A DNA stretch of 64,000 nucleotides from Chenopodium formosanum (lineage: Eukaryota; Streptophyta; Magnoliopsida; Caryophyllales; Amaranthaceae), in assembly GCA_024500155.1 (NCBI GenBank), contig CM044867.1:9871632-9935631 (forward strand), in the 5' to 3' direction. The translations under genes were made by a program, and so were the position numbers. Position 1 is the first letter of the stretch, and every line of letters starts with the position of its first letter. This document shows, piece after piece, positions 11,885-25,963 of this stretch. A model generated the notes under the pieces. The model had not been told where the DNA came from. It was given only the letters and a program-made list of their open reading frames with translations, and searched no databases.

Positions 11885-12400
11885 TTAGAAGTAGGTTGGT
11901 GTCACATATATTGTACATGATAGTATTGGTACCGATATAACATAGGTAAAACCGGTCAAATCTTGTCTTTTGGATCACCTTTTATACCGGCATTTTACCC
12001 ATATTGGCCTTCATTCGCCGGCCACGTGGTGAACCGCTTTCGGCGACGACATGAATACCCACAGCCCACTTGAAATAATGGCTATGTGGACCGAGACGTG
12101 ACACCAGGTTGATTATCTTCCTATAAACACTCAAACATAATTCACTTCTAAAGAATGATTTAATCTCTCTAAAGCCCCCCCCCCCCCCCTCTCTCTCTAG
12201 AACTCTCTCTAATCTCCTTTCTTACTCATATCATCTGTTACTGACTTTATCATCGGTTCGATTATTCAAGATAAAATCCTGATTTAGCTAATCCATGTTG
12301 ACTGTGTAGGTACCACCGTACCATTTGGATGATGAACCTTTACCGACCCCAGATACAAGTTATCGAAGCTTAATCGGAACACATGATACATCAACTAGTA
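11885..12400 (+). mobile_element. Possible LTR-like promoter segment
   Basis: Moderately GC-rich sequence followed by CCTATAAACACTC (TATA-like, about 12120), then a 16-C run and CT-rich tract at 12176-12200. This order (promoter, TATA, pyrimidine-rich leader) is usual for plant LTR retrotransposons, but no TG...CA ends or second copy were found, so this is tentative. Confidence 0.3.
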
Positions 12401-12689
12401 TTAGTTTTAAATGTTTTAATTTAAGTAAGCTTAATCGAATCATGGCATATTGCATCCTCTCCTACTAATATCATTCGTAATATGGCATAAAACTCTTGTT
12501 TTGTTAGTTAGCACTCGACAAACTTAAACCGCGGCCAACTGTAGTTTTAGTTGGTTTATTAAACTAATACACTGATCTTAACTGCAATTATTGTAGTAAT
12601 TCCACTATATGTTACATCAAGAAATATAATTAGTCAATGAGTACAAAGAAACAAGTATCCCATAGATGATGACATCTTTACCTTTTAAA

Positions 12690-13062
12690 ATGTATGAGAA
12701 AACACTTATGAATAGCGTGAGGATTATTATATCCTTAAAATGTTTATTTACTTATATGCCCTTCTTAATATGATGTTAATGGCCTCTAAGTTTTTTCCTT
12801 ATGTGATTTGCTTATTTAACTCTTATAAATAGTGTCTGGACAAGCAACTATACTCTTTAAAATGTTTATTTACTTATTTGCCCTTATTTATGTTAATTGT
12901 CTTTTTTTTTTTTATAAATCTTAAGAATAGTTTATGGATCGGACATTTATACTCTTAAATTTTTTTTTTTATATATATGTTCTCTCATTATGTTGCCAAT
13001 AAAGGAAAGAGCTCCCCAAAATGACTAGCTATGACATCGCGCGTGTTAGCCACTATAGTCAG
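12690..13062 (+). mobile_element. Helitron-like non-autonomous repeat
   Basis: Contains about three degenerate ~120-bp units of AATAG(T/C)GT ... TTAAAATGTTTATTTACTTA ... GCCCTT. It ends in CTAGCTATGAC, a CGCGCG core and GTTAGCC, matching the end of the 33.6-34.15 kb copy, whose terminus has the Helitron hairpin-CTAG-T arrangement. The CTRR end is disturbed in this copy. Confidence 0.4.
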
Positions 13063-13933
13063 TATAGGTAGTCATTAATCGGCAATAATATAAGTCTATA
13101 TTACATAGCAATAGACAACAATATTTATTCTTTTTCTTTTCTTATTAATTTTTTTTTGTACGTTCAAAAAGAATTAAAAATTGAAAGATGAAAGAATTAA
13201 AAGGTCAAGCTTCACATATGGAAACATAACTACAAAACAATGTCTAATATGAATAAAAAAAACAAAACAATGTCTAATGGTAATTATACACTGAAACTCT
13301 ATGTATGATGTAAAAAACAGTTCGAGTTAATTTTGATTGATTATGTTGAGTATTAGTGTGATTCTTTTTAATTACCTTGTATGTGATCATACAATATGCC
13401 ACCTTCAACGTAACAGACCTGATAATTGCAATCTAAGAGAGTCACAGTTGAACCCTCTTGAATTAATTAAGTGTATTTTTTTTTTTTTTTTTTTACTCGT
13501 CAATTTAATTCTAGCTATACAAATGTTGATTAGGGCAGATGTCTTAACACTCGTCAATTTAATACTTCTGATCATTGTGTCATTTAGTTATAATTTATAC
13601 TCATAGTCTACCAAGCAACAAGCTACTCTCTAGTCTCTAGTATTATTCCAGTGTAACATCTATGCATGAAGCACATGATGTTACACTATTGTTGTATTGT
13701 TGTAATGACATGTTTGGGTCTTACATATTTCATCCCATTGTCAATATGTGGATATATAACATTCACAGAAGGATTATCTCGACAAATGTTGATAGTTAGA
13801 GATATTAATCGTTAGAAACATGCGTTAGCAAGCGTGATAATAGAAAGGTGTCAACTAAAAAAAACACAGGAATGAAGTGTATATATATAACACTCAACGC
13901 ATTATATAACACTATATTTTGTGTAATTGTGTT
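13063..13933. other. Intergenic, no gene recognised
   Basis: AT-rich, with A/T homopolymer runs (for example T at 13476-13494). No conserved frame or repeat recognised. Confidence 0.4.
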
Positions 13934-13938
13934 AATAA

Positions 13939-15277
13939 TGTAACACCCCAAAATCTCCCTCTACGGAAATACCAGTATAATACATATAATTATACCGTAG
14001 AGATAGACTTGGGCGTATTACCGCCGCGTGATTACGCAAGGCTACTCAAACTTACTAAATAAAACCAATACTTTGCAGCGGAAACTCAACTTTCTTTTAT
14101 TAATACTTATGAAAATAGTAACATTGTGATGAGTACTATAAATAAAGACAAGACCAACATTCCTAAACTAGGTGAAGCAAATCCCGGGACTCCCATATGC
14201 TCATTCATGACTCCACCTGAAAATAGTCAACACTGCTTACCATTACGGTAAATAGGGCGAACCAAAACAAATAGGAAATACGGATTAGCAAAATATGCTA
14301 AGTACGATAAGTGCAAGATAATGTAAACTCAATTTATTCGCAAACATGCTTTAAAACCAATTCCAATAAATAATCCAATAATTCCAAACTCGTGATTCAA
14401 AACCAATTCCAATGATTCAACATTCAAAATAATTGATAAAACAATTCCTTTAAAAATCCAATTCCTTATTGAACCAATTTCTTTAAATCCAATTCCTCAC
14501 CCAAGTGTGCACACCCCCCAAGCTAGTCTCCTTATATTACAAGGCTATTCTTGAGGAAAGACTAGGTCATACAAAGTCCATAGTCTTATCAATAAACCAA
14601 ATCCGCATAGTGGGATTACTAACATGCTTATAAAGCATTAATAATAATATTTCAATGGTTCAATAATAAATCCTTTTAAGATCCAACAAATCCAATATAA
14701 TTCAAACTCCTTTTTGATAAGTCCACATACTTTCAAAATCAAAACCTTTTAAATAAATACTTGAGAATAAAATCTCATATTAATACTTTTCAAAATCAAT
14801 AACTCTTCCTTGAAAAAAACCTTTTATTTAATTCAATAAACTTTTCAAATCAATTCCTTTAAACATGATAAGTAATTCGATCAAACCATTCAAAACATGA
14901 TTTAAAAATCAATCATTCAAAATACTTTTATCAATACCTCCAAACATAATATATTTCAAAATCACAATTCAAATAAATTTAATTCAATCACCAATCAAAT
15001 CATATAAAACATGTGATTCAAACCAATCACTTTCAAAGGTATCTAGCCACCTAACGTACCTTGATCCTTGCTTAGCTATACACACCAAAAGAACCTCAAG
15101 AATCTTGGTAGAACACACCCTACAATAAATATAACCTTAATCAATATAAGGTTAACAAATAATTAAAAACCCCAACTATATGTACATGAACCTTTTAAAT
15201 TATTTTATCATAAACATCATTAAATATATGATTTTATATAATTAAAACTACTCATAATAATTTTATATTAATCTCCC

Positions 15278-15312
<35 letters not shown>

Positions 15313-16336
15313 TGAATAAGAGAAGAGAAGAAGAAAAGATAAGAAACCAAGGAAAAGAGAAGAATTGGATTTGTGTAGGAAATAATAGGCAGAACTTGCA
15401 GAGGCTATAACTCCTTCAATATAACTCCAAATTGGGTGATTCTTGAGCCTAAACTCAAGGATTTTTCAAGAGGAACAATCTTCTGTGAAACGTCAATACC
15501 CCAAAAACAGACCAGAAGTGCCCGAAAATTGGCTTCAAAGATAAACGGGATGATTTGTGTAAAATTGAGGAGAAGAAAAGAAGAGAATTGGTGTGAAGAA
15601 TGTGAGAGGTATGAAGGGGTATTTATAGGCTAGTATGAGCATGAATTATGGTAGGAAAATGTAGGAAGAATTATGGTAATTAGGGTTTAAGAGAATACTT
15701 GGAGAAGTGAATAAAGAATTAAGGAAAGTTTGGATATTAAGGTGATTGTGTATACTTGAATATGGAATGTATGTATGTCATGAAAAATAATAAGGAAATT
15801 AGAATTACTTGGGGAATAATCAAGAGGAACAAAAGGTAAGAGAATATGATGATTGGATACTAAAAAGATGGAGAATTAGAATTAAGGAAAATAGGAGATT
15901 CCCTTACTAGTATTTAGGAAGATTTTGCTCGGTTTAAGGAATAAGAATAATTGTGTAAATAATATAGAATAATTAAATAATTAATTAAATACCAATTATT
16001 CACTAATAACTAACTAAGAAAATCAGATTTTCTATACATAGAAAATCCGAATTTCCTAGCTAAATAAATGGGAATTTTCGGCCATTTAATATAATAAATA
16101 AAATATAATTTTTCTTTAATTAAAATATCTGAAATATGTAAATAATCCAATTTTTAAGATAAGATAAATGGATAATAAATCTTATCCAAAATAATGATTA
16201 GTTTTCAAAATGCTTTTGGCGCCAAAATTCAAATATTATTTTGGCTCCAAATAATAAATTTACTAAAATACCCTTTTTATAAAATACTTCTTAACTAATT
16301 AATTAGAAAATACGTATGAAAATACAGGGTATTACA
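13939..16336 (-). mobile_element. Solo LTR, 2.4 kb, with 5-bp target duplication
   Basis: The plus strand reads TGTAACACCCC at the left end and GGGTATTACA at the right end, i.e. good TG...CA inverted ends. AATAA flanks both sides (13934-13938 and 16337-16341), a perfect 5-bp target duplication. A TATA box on the minus strand (TATAAAT, 15627-15621) sets the reading direction as minus. No gag-pol sequence lies between the ends, so this is a solo LTR left by LTR-LTR recombination. Ends of this type are common in Ty3/gypsy chromovirus (Tekay/Del-like) LTRs as I remember them. A 33-bp (AAT)n microsatellite lies inside at 15279-15312. Confidence 0.85.
15279..15312. repeat. (AAT)n microsatellite
   Basis: About eleven uninterrupted ATA/AAT triplets inside the solo LTR. 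Confidence 0.9.
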
Positions 16337-16341
16337 AATAA

Positions 16342-19300
16342 TATCAATAGTAGTACTCCTAGTCAAATTAGGGTTGTACATATACTCTATATACTAGGTT
16401 AGCCCCGTGCAATGCATGGTTTTAAAATAAGAAATGAATTATAGACTCTTTAGCACATGTTGAGAGAAAACTACTTTCTCTGTAGCACTTTCTAATTATA
16501 TATGAAAATACAATTTTCAAAAATCCATTATTTTCATATTTAATTAGGAAGAATCAATTAAACTACATAGCATATTATTAGCTATTTTTAACTACTACTT
16601 GTAAATAATAAAATAGCATAATACGCGTAGAAAACCTAAAATTTAAAATTCAATTTGAATTTAATTTTAAAAACGGTTAAATAGGGTAGCTCAAAATAGA
16701 AATTTTTTTTTTTTAAAAAAAACAATATGACATCATCTTTGCATTTTGGCGAAAAATAATTAAATGAGGGAGTGACACGTAAGCAGTGATGACTTCGACG
16801 GTTGATACTTTAGTAATATTTGTAGATAAGAACACTCCAATGATAAACATCTCTATACACTGTACTACTACTATACTTGTAACATTTTTCACTTTTTAAT
16901 AACAATATATATTGCAATTTGGTAGAGAGTCTAGAGACTCTTACTATTCTTTAATTGACTAAAAGAATAAATTGGTTATAAGATATGAGTTTAATGATTA
17001 GATTAGACAAGTTCCAAACTAATTATAATTAATCAAAAAGACATGCGGCATGTGACAAGTGACTTCAGTAGTTGTGGGGAGGACAAGCTTAATCAAAGAT
17101 AGTGGCTTTAATTTTAAATTAATAACAGAATATAATATTTAAAAAAGTGAAATAACTTCCTCAAGTATAGATATTATATTGGTTGTATAACTACCAGATA
17201 TAATGATTAGAAGAAGGTAGAATACATTGCATTTGAGGATGTTAGTTGCCAACAAGAGGGAGGATGTCTGCTCTCAACTGTTAATTAGTTTGTACAAAAC
17301 TATTTATTTGTTACATGCATGCATGTTTAATTGCTAAATATTGGCTCTTCAAATAATCAAAAGTTATTTTAAGAATTAAGCATTGCTTTAATAATGAACT
17401 TATATCATCAATTTGATCAATATTTTCTAGTCCCTCCTGTTATTTAGAATAAATTCTTGTTGGATTGATTATTTAATTTGAGATTGGTATTTTTAGGCAA
17501 CAATTTTGAATTTGTTCGACGGCTTGATATGTTTCTTTTTGGTCAATAATGTATGTTCACCTATTGCCTTGATCTTCTTCTTAATTAGTACGAGTATTGA
17601 TCAATTACTCTCACAAATTTCTCCATTTAGTTTAGTTAAGTTTAATTAGTTTGCAATTACTAAAGAATTACTTCCTCTATTAGATAGAGTTCAAAAATGA
17701 TTTTTCTTTTTATGTACATGTGTGATTATCATGTGTCCCACATTGAAAGATAAATTAAAAACCTTTTACTTTTTAGTCCAACTGAAACACTCATTTTATT
17801 GGGAGATGTTAGGGGTACACTTGGTGTACAAGTGAACCAAGTGTACCTCTAGTCTCTCCTTTTTTATCGACCTTTGTCTTAAGTTTGCTAGTTTCTTTTC
17901 CAACAAACATATGGAGTATACGTATTTATCCGTGTCAAAATGTTAAGGAGTAGTTGAGACATGTTACCCAAAAAAAAAAACCGTAGCAATGAACTCCACA
18001 TCATCACCAAGAAATTGAAGTTACAATTCTAATTGTTGGCATCCGATACTCGCAATTCTTAAATTTGTTGCATTTACGTTTTGCTTCCTACAGTGACCCA
18101 ACTACCTATAGACCAAATTAAAACAAAACAGCTAAATGGGAGATTTGTTTTCTAGTGATCTATAAAAAATGGAGAGGATAAATTAGACCAAATACTTTAT
18201 TGGTGAACTAAAATTAACGTTAATACTAAATAAATAAAGTTATATATACTCCTTCTCAACGTTTATTGGTGAACTAGTTCTATACTTCTCTTGACTCCTA
18301 TAAAAATTTGTGATTTTACTCAATTCAATATACCTGGACAACTAATTGATTAGACATGACTTAAATCTTAATGTTTGTATCACTGAGAATCAATGCCAAC
18401 AATAAACTAAACAATTATTATCATTATTATTATTAACAACAACAGAAACAACAACAATATAATAATAAAGAAAATACTCCGCAATAATATTAGTAACAAC
18501 AACAACAACATCAGCAATAAGCCAATAACTATTGTCAAATTTATTTATTTATTTTTTATTTTTTTTTAAAAAAAACAAGCCAATAACAATACTAATAATA
18601 TTAGTTATATATAATGTTTATTGGAATTAATATTTGTTGGTATTAATACTAAGATATTCAAGTTCAACTTTCAAATAAATAAATGAAGTTTTTTATTAAG
18701 ATCTTGAATTTCAATCAACAATAAACCTTAGCTTCTATAGTTCTATTTATAATTGAGAAGAACATAAAAGATAGATATTGGACAAAACACAATGTCTACA
18801 CATTAATGATATGTTGTTTATGAAGCCTTTCATTAAAAAAAATTAAAAATATGTTGTTTATGAAGTATTTTCTAAGGATCAAAGTCATAGACCTTATGCC
18901 AATAGTATCATAATTCTTGATTAATGACTAAATAAGGCAAATATTCGCCGTTTGGGTTGGATACAATTTGGGTTATATTTTCAGTTTAGATCACTTTGAA
19001 TATTAGGCCAAGTGATTTGAGATTTGAATTTAAGTTTGATTCATCATACTCGAGTACAAATTGAGAGATTTATTTCAGGTGATTATTTTCCCACAAATTT
19101 ATCAACCATGTGGCTCTCCTCCATTTAAGGCCAATTGAATTGAAAGGAATAAGAGGGAAATTATATTCCTATTTCTTTCCAAACCCCTCCTATTTTGAGA
19201 GAAAAGAAAATTGAAAATTTCATAAGAAAGGGCTTACTAGTTACTACACCTTCTTTTCATACAAAATCCCATTCTCTTCATTTATATCCCTTCCCATTTC

Positions 19301-21540
19301 TTTCAACCAAATAGGGTGTCTAATATATATTTCCTAAAAAACGAGATTGACTAGGATAAGGTTTACACGTACATTGACTAGGTTGCCTTTAACTTATTAC
19401 GGAGTATGAAAATAGCTTCAATTCATCTGAAACATTAGATTTATTGATCTTACGTTTTTTTTTCTTTCTTAAATTAGAATAATGTGAAAACAAATTTTAG
19501 ACAGAGAATACTTCAAAAAAGGATGATATAAGCAACAAGAGCCAGACAAAATCAAAAGCTACAAGCTAAAGTTATGGTTTTGACAAAATATGCACCATTA
19601 TTTTGGCAAAATATGCACTAAAGTTGGGAGATTAGTTAGGTCTTGACTTAGTTTTCTTGGGTCACCATTGTTGTAGACCAAAGCAACACATAACATGGCA
19701 AAAAATGGGAAATGCTAATCATAGAACCTTAATGTTTAAATAGAGATCATGTATGATGTTAACTTATTATTAGGCAAAAGAGAACAATTTAAATGCTCAT
19801 GTGATTTCAGGACCTACTTATATGACCCCATGTTCTTTGATTAATTTTAGAATAATGTTTAGAAGATTGAAATTATTTGCATTTGGGCATATTGTATCAC
19901 CTTGTAATCGAATAATCATATGACCATACTTAAATTAAGACTTTAAACATGAGCAACTTGTGGCCACATGGCTCTGCCTCACTTTATCCCTTGACTTCCA
20001 ATTTTGTAACTGTGTCAATAGATTATCATGTTTGTTAGACCTTCACTTAAAGCATCTTTTGACTAGGTAAACCATAAGTCCATCATCGAGCTATAAAGGT
20101 AAAATTTGTATGAGCTATCGAGACGGATTTACAGTAATTTATTTGTAATGCTGGTATAAATTTTACGGAATTAAGATCATTTTAGTTTTTCATAAATTTG
20201 GTGAGAAATTGTTTGTTTTTTTCTTTTACAATAATCAATGTGTATGATTATGATAGGAACAAAAGAAACCATGATAGAGTGATTCGTAACAATCCTTGAG
20301 TGATTTTGGGGTGAAGGCCCTAACCTTTAAGAAAATAGACAAAGTGTGGCAATCTTTTGAATACGCAAATTCAAAAAACACTATAAAGGAAACAAACATT
20401 GAGCTGTTTACAACAACCATGATTTTGATATGTAACTAAAATTTTTTTTTGACAAATAAAAAACCTTACAATGTTGTACTTTCAATGAATGAGCACTGAA
20501 AAGGAACATAAACATTGAGGTGTTTACATCAACCATGATTTTGATATTTAACAAAAACAATTTTTAGACAAAAACCCTACATGGGCTACATTGTACATTT
20601 TTTGAAAATACAGCTTAACATGGATATTCTAAGCTAAAGTAAAGTTGAGACTGTCCAAGTTAAAATAATCGATACTCCTTATTCATCTAATAAACTTTCT
20701 TTTATAACATTTTTCATATCAGCGCTAATTTGATGTGGCCAGTCACATCAAGCGGCAAGCTGACAATTCTGACACACATCAAAACATTGACTGGATTCTC
20801 ATTGACTGAGTAACCCTGACCGACTGAGTATCCTAGACGATCGAGTAACCCTGGCCACACCACGTATGAAAATTTGTTTTATCATATAAGAATATAACAA
20901 TGTCATGCACTTTGATTAATATTCTTGTACGGCCACTTGAAAGAAACTATTACAATGATGATAAGATTTGGCATAGGATTCTCCTGCCACAATTTCGCTT
21001 AAAATCCAATTAACGAACTAATGACAATTACAGGAAGAGGGGGCATATGATCCAAGCCTGAGATATTGATGCTGAAATTAAATATTAGAAACACCCGTCA
21101 AATAAGGAAACCATGACTATAATTAGAAGAAGCAGGTGATCTTAGCATTATTAGTACCATATCTTAAGCCTCAGTTATTGGTTAATTATGTGAGAACAGC
21201 CAAACCATAGTTAGTTGATCTGGTGATCCAGAATTATTCTTTTTAAGTACAACTAAGCTAGTGAGTGTCTCGGACAATGCCACGAATTGTTATTTTAATA
21301 ATTTTTTTATTTATTAAGGAAATTTGATGTCATAGCATAGAAGTAATTGCAAGATATTTAGGGAAAAAAAGTACATACTTGAATATAATTTTTAAGTTTG
21401 AAAAAAAAAAATAGCTTAAGTTAACCCAAGTTATGCAAGGAGCGAGCTAGCTAGCTAGGGTAAGAATAATTTATGTACATTAAAAATAAATTTACCGGTT
21501 TAATTAAATAATTGAAAACATGTCGATGCAATAGTCACCA
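16342..21540. other. Long intergenic stretch without genes
   Basis: No plausible exon or domain in either strand. A Helitron-type start (TCTATATACTAGGTTAGCC, near 16387) is followed by CCGTGCAATGCATGG, a sequence I associate with plant Helitrons, but no 3' end was located. A tight hairpin is at 17814-17847. 20385-20590 contains two copies of a block with GTTTACA.CAACCATGATTTTGATAT about 120 bp apart. Several T and A homopolymers occur. Confidence 0.4.
17814..17847. repeat. Perfect 12-bp hairpin
   Basis: GGTACACTTGGT at 17814-17825 pairs with ACCAAGTGTACC at 17836-17847 across a 10-nt loop. It may be an end of a small DNA transposon; a partner end was not found. Confidence 0.6.
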
Positions 21541-21544
21541 TTAT

Positions 21545-22380
21545 CCCTACCTTATAAAGAGTAGAAGATGACTCTTAGGAATAGTGTGCTTCCAATTTTA
21601 CCCTCATTAAATTAATATGTTGACTCTCATTATTATATTTAATATTTTTTTTTTCATTAAACATATTATTAATTAATTCAAAAAAAAATTTTAACAAAAA
21701 ACTTATAATGCTTTTTTTTTTTTTGAATTAAAAGTTCTAATGATGTATATGTTATTATTGTTATGTAAAAAGAAAAAAAATTGTATATACAAAAAGACTG
21801 TTTATTTTTCTTCCTTCGTGGTTGTTATGTTCTTTTTTATTACAATCTTGTCGTCCTTTAATTGCACTTATTGCTAAGGTATATTAGCTTTTGAAATGAA
21901 CATTGTTTGATGGCACATAAACTACGTTATGAAATTTGAATGTGATTCATATTAAATAGTGATATTTGAGCAGATGTATCAAGAGATTTAAAAAAACTCT
22001 CCTTAAAAAAGTATAAAGAACTTAAAATCCCTAAAATCAAGGAAAATCGATGATAGGAAAAAAAAAAAGGTATTAGTTATGGGGGAACTAAGAAGAAAAA
22101 TAAACCTAAGTGGTTATTGCTTTAGGGCCTGTTCATATTTACTGAACTGAGCTGAACTGAACTGATTGGAGCTGAACTGAACTGATTGGAACTTAATTGA
22201 ACTGAACTGAATTGAGCTGAAATGAATATTTTATGTGAGAGGGAAATTAAGAGCTGAACTGAACTGAACTGATTGGAACTGAACTGAACTGAACTGATTG
22301 GAGCTGAATTGAACTGAACTGAACTGAAATTAAGTAAATGTGAACAGGCCCCTAGTATTAGATATAGATATAGATATTAG
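21545..22380 (+). mobile_element. Helitron-like repeat (5' similar to 33.59 kb copy)
   Basis: Begins CCTACCTTATAAAGAGTAG then ACTCTTA.GAATAGTGT, matching the start of the 33585 copy. As in that copy, a GGGCCTGTTCA MITE sits inside. The 3' end is not clear. Confidence 0.35.
22125..22351. mobile_element. Tourist-like MITE, GAACTGAACT family, copy 1
   Basis: Inverted ends GGGCCTGTTCATATTTACT and AGTAAATGTGAACAGGCCC. The interior is nearly all GAACTGAACTGA-type short repeats. Flanks TTA (22122-22124) and CTA (22352-22354) fit a TWA-type target duplication with one change. Confidence 0.85.
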
Positions 22381-22980
22381 ATGGTCTTAGAACATTAAAG
22401 AACTTACATTATTAAATTTTTAGCTGCAACAAACATTTCACATATTATTACTCTCACAAACAATTCATTTGAAGAAAAACACACTAAATATTATTGAAAC
22501 ATGCAAATCAATTAAGAGTTCTAAACTAATAATTGTCACTTAAGTTATGAAGGGATGCAAATTTTTAATATTATTTAATAATAATTTTGAAATAACACTA
22601 TCAATCTTTTGAGGGTTTTAAAAAAAATTGTCATAAAATTTTTTTGGTGACTTTCTTGTACTTCTACAAAGCCACCACATAGGCACATAAACCAAATATT
22701 ACGTATTAAAGGTCTACCACCCAAACCAAAGGTGTAAATATATACGTCAATACAAGTTCTCTACAAGAGCTAGTTCTTTGGGCGCATCACGGGAGTAGGC
22801 CACCCTAGTATAAGAAAATTTTACAAATATTGCAACATTACTATATACGCATATGCTTTCTCTCTTCTCATCACATGGGTCGCTATCTTTATTTCTCTTT
22901 GTCTCTCATCTGAATTTCCATGACTTTCCTTTGTTGCAATATTAAATTAAGTAAACGATGGAAGTATAATTAAATATTAG

Positions 22981-23040
22981 TAATATATATATATATGTAT
23001 ATGTATATATGTATGTATATATATATGTATATATATATAA
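22981..23040. repeat. (TATATG)n/(TA)n microsatellite
   Basis: Imperfect TATATG and TA units over about 60 bp. Confidence 0.85.
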
Positions 23041-23391
23041 CAACGTATTTTATTTAAAAACATATTTCATGAATAAATTCATTTAACACGGAGTACGTTA
23101 AATTAAAAAAATAAAAATAAAAATTGTCTAAAGTAGTGTATATAAATAATAAAATGAAACGCTTCATTTATTTTGAAATGGAGGGATCGGAGTATTAGAC
23201 AAAGGAACTGGGCTAAAAATACTTGTGTCTTTAAATTGAGATATCTATATGACTGAACTTTTTTCTTACACTTGTATGACTTGCCAGCATCACCACAAAC
23301 TGAGATCCATGTGAATATACAAATTGTAATGTCTGCCACGTGGTCAACAATGGACCTACATTGTCGCTTCCAAAATATTAATGGAGGTTGC

Positions 23392-23480
23392 TTAAATACT
23401 TTCATGTTTGGAATTAACCTTGTAATCAAAAATTAAACATTATCACTATTTAAATACTTTCATGTTTGGAATTAACCTTG
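23392..23480. repeat. 31-bp perfect direct repeat
   Basis: The segment starting TTAAATACTTTCATG and ending TTAACCTTG occurs at 23392-23422 and again, identical, at 23450-23480, with a 27-bp spacer. Confidence 0.9.
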
Positions 23481-25860
23481 CCATGTAACCTTTGAAATTG
23501 AGAAACTAACCATCAATCAATTTTATAACTTTTATCTAACTAATTGAAATTGAAGTTCTCATAAACAATTGTCATATGGGTCGTTGTGATAATCATCTAA
23601 ATATTTATATACTCCATATATATTCACAATACAAAAACTGTTGAACGCTCCCGGGACATTAAATAAAAGAATTAAAGGTGAGAATATTAAGGTAAAATCA
23701 ACATTAATTACGCCGATCAAGGCGTGATTAATTATGTCATGCGTCTCAAACTTACTAGAACGAGTACTATTTTAAGTAATATATCAATTCGATATCTAAC
23801 GCCGCCCTACGACGCTCGTCAACAAGATCCATTAAATGATTTATTCTTTTCTCAAAAAGATTAAAAAAAAAAATTAAGGCCACTTTTTATTAATTTTCTT
23901 TGGAAGAAAACTTGCACCTTTATAAAATTAAATGTACTTAAAATCTACTTTCCTAAAGTTCATCTTAACTCACTAAAGTTACATTCTAGTGTTCTTATTA
24001 TTTATTCTATTCCCTCTTTTTTCAAAATAAATGCTTCATTTTAATCTCTATATTTGCTAAAGCGGGAATTTGACCTATAGTATCTTTATTTATTCATATA
24101 TATAATGTTGATACTCGGAAACAAATACCAACATGACTATGCTTATCTTATGTAAAGTACTACATATAATATATTAGTCAAAGTGACGTAAGTAAATAGT
24201 GTAAATGTCAAAATGGATCATTTTATGAAAGAGAGAGTATACTTCATCTAACAAAGACAAATTCCCTTGCCTTCTTGCCTCATGCAAGTAGCCATGCATT
24301 GAACGTTTGCACCAGCTAGCATAACCCAGCCTCCTCACCCACCACCCAGCCACCAGGCCTACCACCTGCCCCACTTTGTATTCTTAACCGATAGATCCTC
24401 CAAAACCTATTCTTCTAAACAATGGATGTTAGTTAATTAACTTCTAGTACATTCCAACAAATTAATTAATATAGTTTAACATCTAGTGACTAACTATATC
24501 TTTAAACTAACTCATGTACTTCTTTAGCTTTCATTTCCTTGCAACACTTCTCATTTCACACTTGTCGAACCAATACATTAGAAAAATTCTATTTTTAAAG
24601 TTAATAAATAATCATAATTAAAAAAAAAAAAAAAAAAAAGCATACTATAAAAGTTTAAATTAAAATAGAGATGATGGAAAAAAGTCATGTATAGTCGTAG
24701 TGTCGTGTTCATTTCGTACTGTACATTAAAGCTATATAAAATATGTAAAATATAGAAATAATTTGACCAATTTATCAGAACGGATCGTGTTCAGGTTGAT
24801 TTCTTGTTTTCTTTCAGTAACTTCATGTTCATGTCGTGTTGGTTTTGATCGTGTTATCAATGTGTCAAAAAATTTTCAAACTCTAATTTTAATTGACCAA
24901 AGCAAATCTAATATATATAGATTACCGAATTTAGTTATACGAGTAGTAAAATAGGTGAATAGTGCTTAGTTAAAGAGATGCAAATTTTTTTTTTTTTTTT
25001 TGAATAAATAAATAAATAAATAAATTTAAAAAAAACCGTAATAATTTTGATACTCTCCCTTAACATGATTTATAGAATGGTAAAATTAAGAACGAATAAA
25101 ACATAAGTCAATAGATAATGCATGGATGAAGGATGACACAAGTGGTTAAAAAGTAGGTAAATCATGACTTTAAGCTTAATCTACGCGTCAAATATGAATG
25201 GATAAAATCATAAAATTCATGAAATGCGAGTATAAACATTTAGTTAATTTATTAAAATAAAAAAATGTATTGTTTCAAAAAAAAAAAAAAATGTATGCTT
25301 AAAACATAATCGATGAAAACTCGTTTTACTCCGCCCCATGCATACAAGTCCACCACCAGCACGTCAGCACGTGGCTTTTCTGCCGACTAACCGTTGTTTC
25401 TGCATCTCTTCACCTTCTATTCTGCTGCATGTTCTTCTCATTACAACTCCTTCTTAATTCATTATTACTTCATTAAATTATTTTCTGTAATTTTTCTACT
25501 CGTATTTTTCAATTAATTAGTTTAGTATGAGAAAGATGTAAGTGAATATGTATAAATAAACATGTATTGCACGTACTATAAATCAGACTGATTAATTAGC
25601 TTGATATAAGAAACCATGATTGTTTGGTAATAATGATGAAAATGATTTCATGCAAATTGAATAAAGTCATGCTACTTAAATGAGTCTGATCATTTACATA
25701 ATTACATCAACTTGACTCGCATGTCTATCAATTTATATTGCTATTTAATTAGGGTAATATTGTTTTTATTTTCGAAAAAATAAGATCAGATAAAGGTTAG
25801 TTTAATCATATAAAGAATTTCATACAAAGTACTTGTATTAATTTAGATAAGGTTTAATGA

Positions 25861-25876
25861 GAGCTAATAAAAACTG

Positions 25877-25923
<47 letters not shown>

Positions 25924-25934
25924 TAATAAAAACT
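25861..25934 (+). mobile_element. Poly(A)-only retro-insertion with 15-bp target duplication
   Basis: GAGCTAATAAAAACT at 25861-25875 is repeated exactly at 25920-25934. Between them lies only GCTTT followed by about 39 A residues. This is the footprint of target-primed reverse transcription that stopped inside, or just past, the poly(A) tail. Confidence 0.7.
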
Positions 25935-25963
25935 ACCTAAGTCAACAATTTCATACAAAGTTA

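Larger units (their letters stand above)
22381..25860. other. Intergenic, no gene recognised
   Basis: AT-rich. Contains a TATATG microsatellite (22981-23040) and a 31-bp direct repeat (see separate entry). The 108-codon frame at 23429-23103 (minus) has no recognisable domain and is probably chance. T, A and AAAT runs lie at 24620-24638 and 24985-25024. Confidence 0.4.

Noticed and set aside
23103..23429. 108-codon minus frame
   Set aside because: No recognisable domain, overlaps the 31-bp direct repeat, and ends in a Phe/Leu-rich AT-driven stretch.
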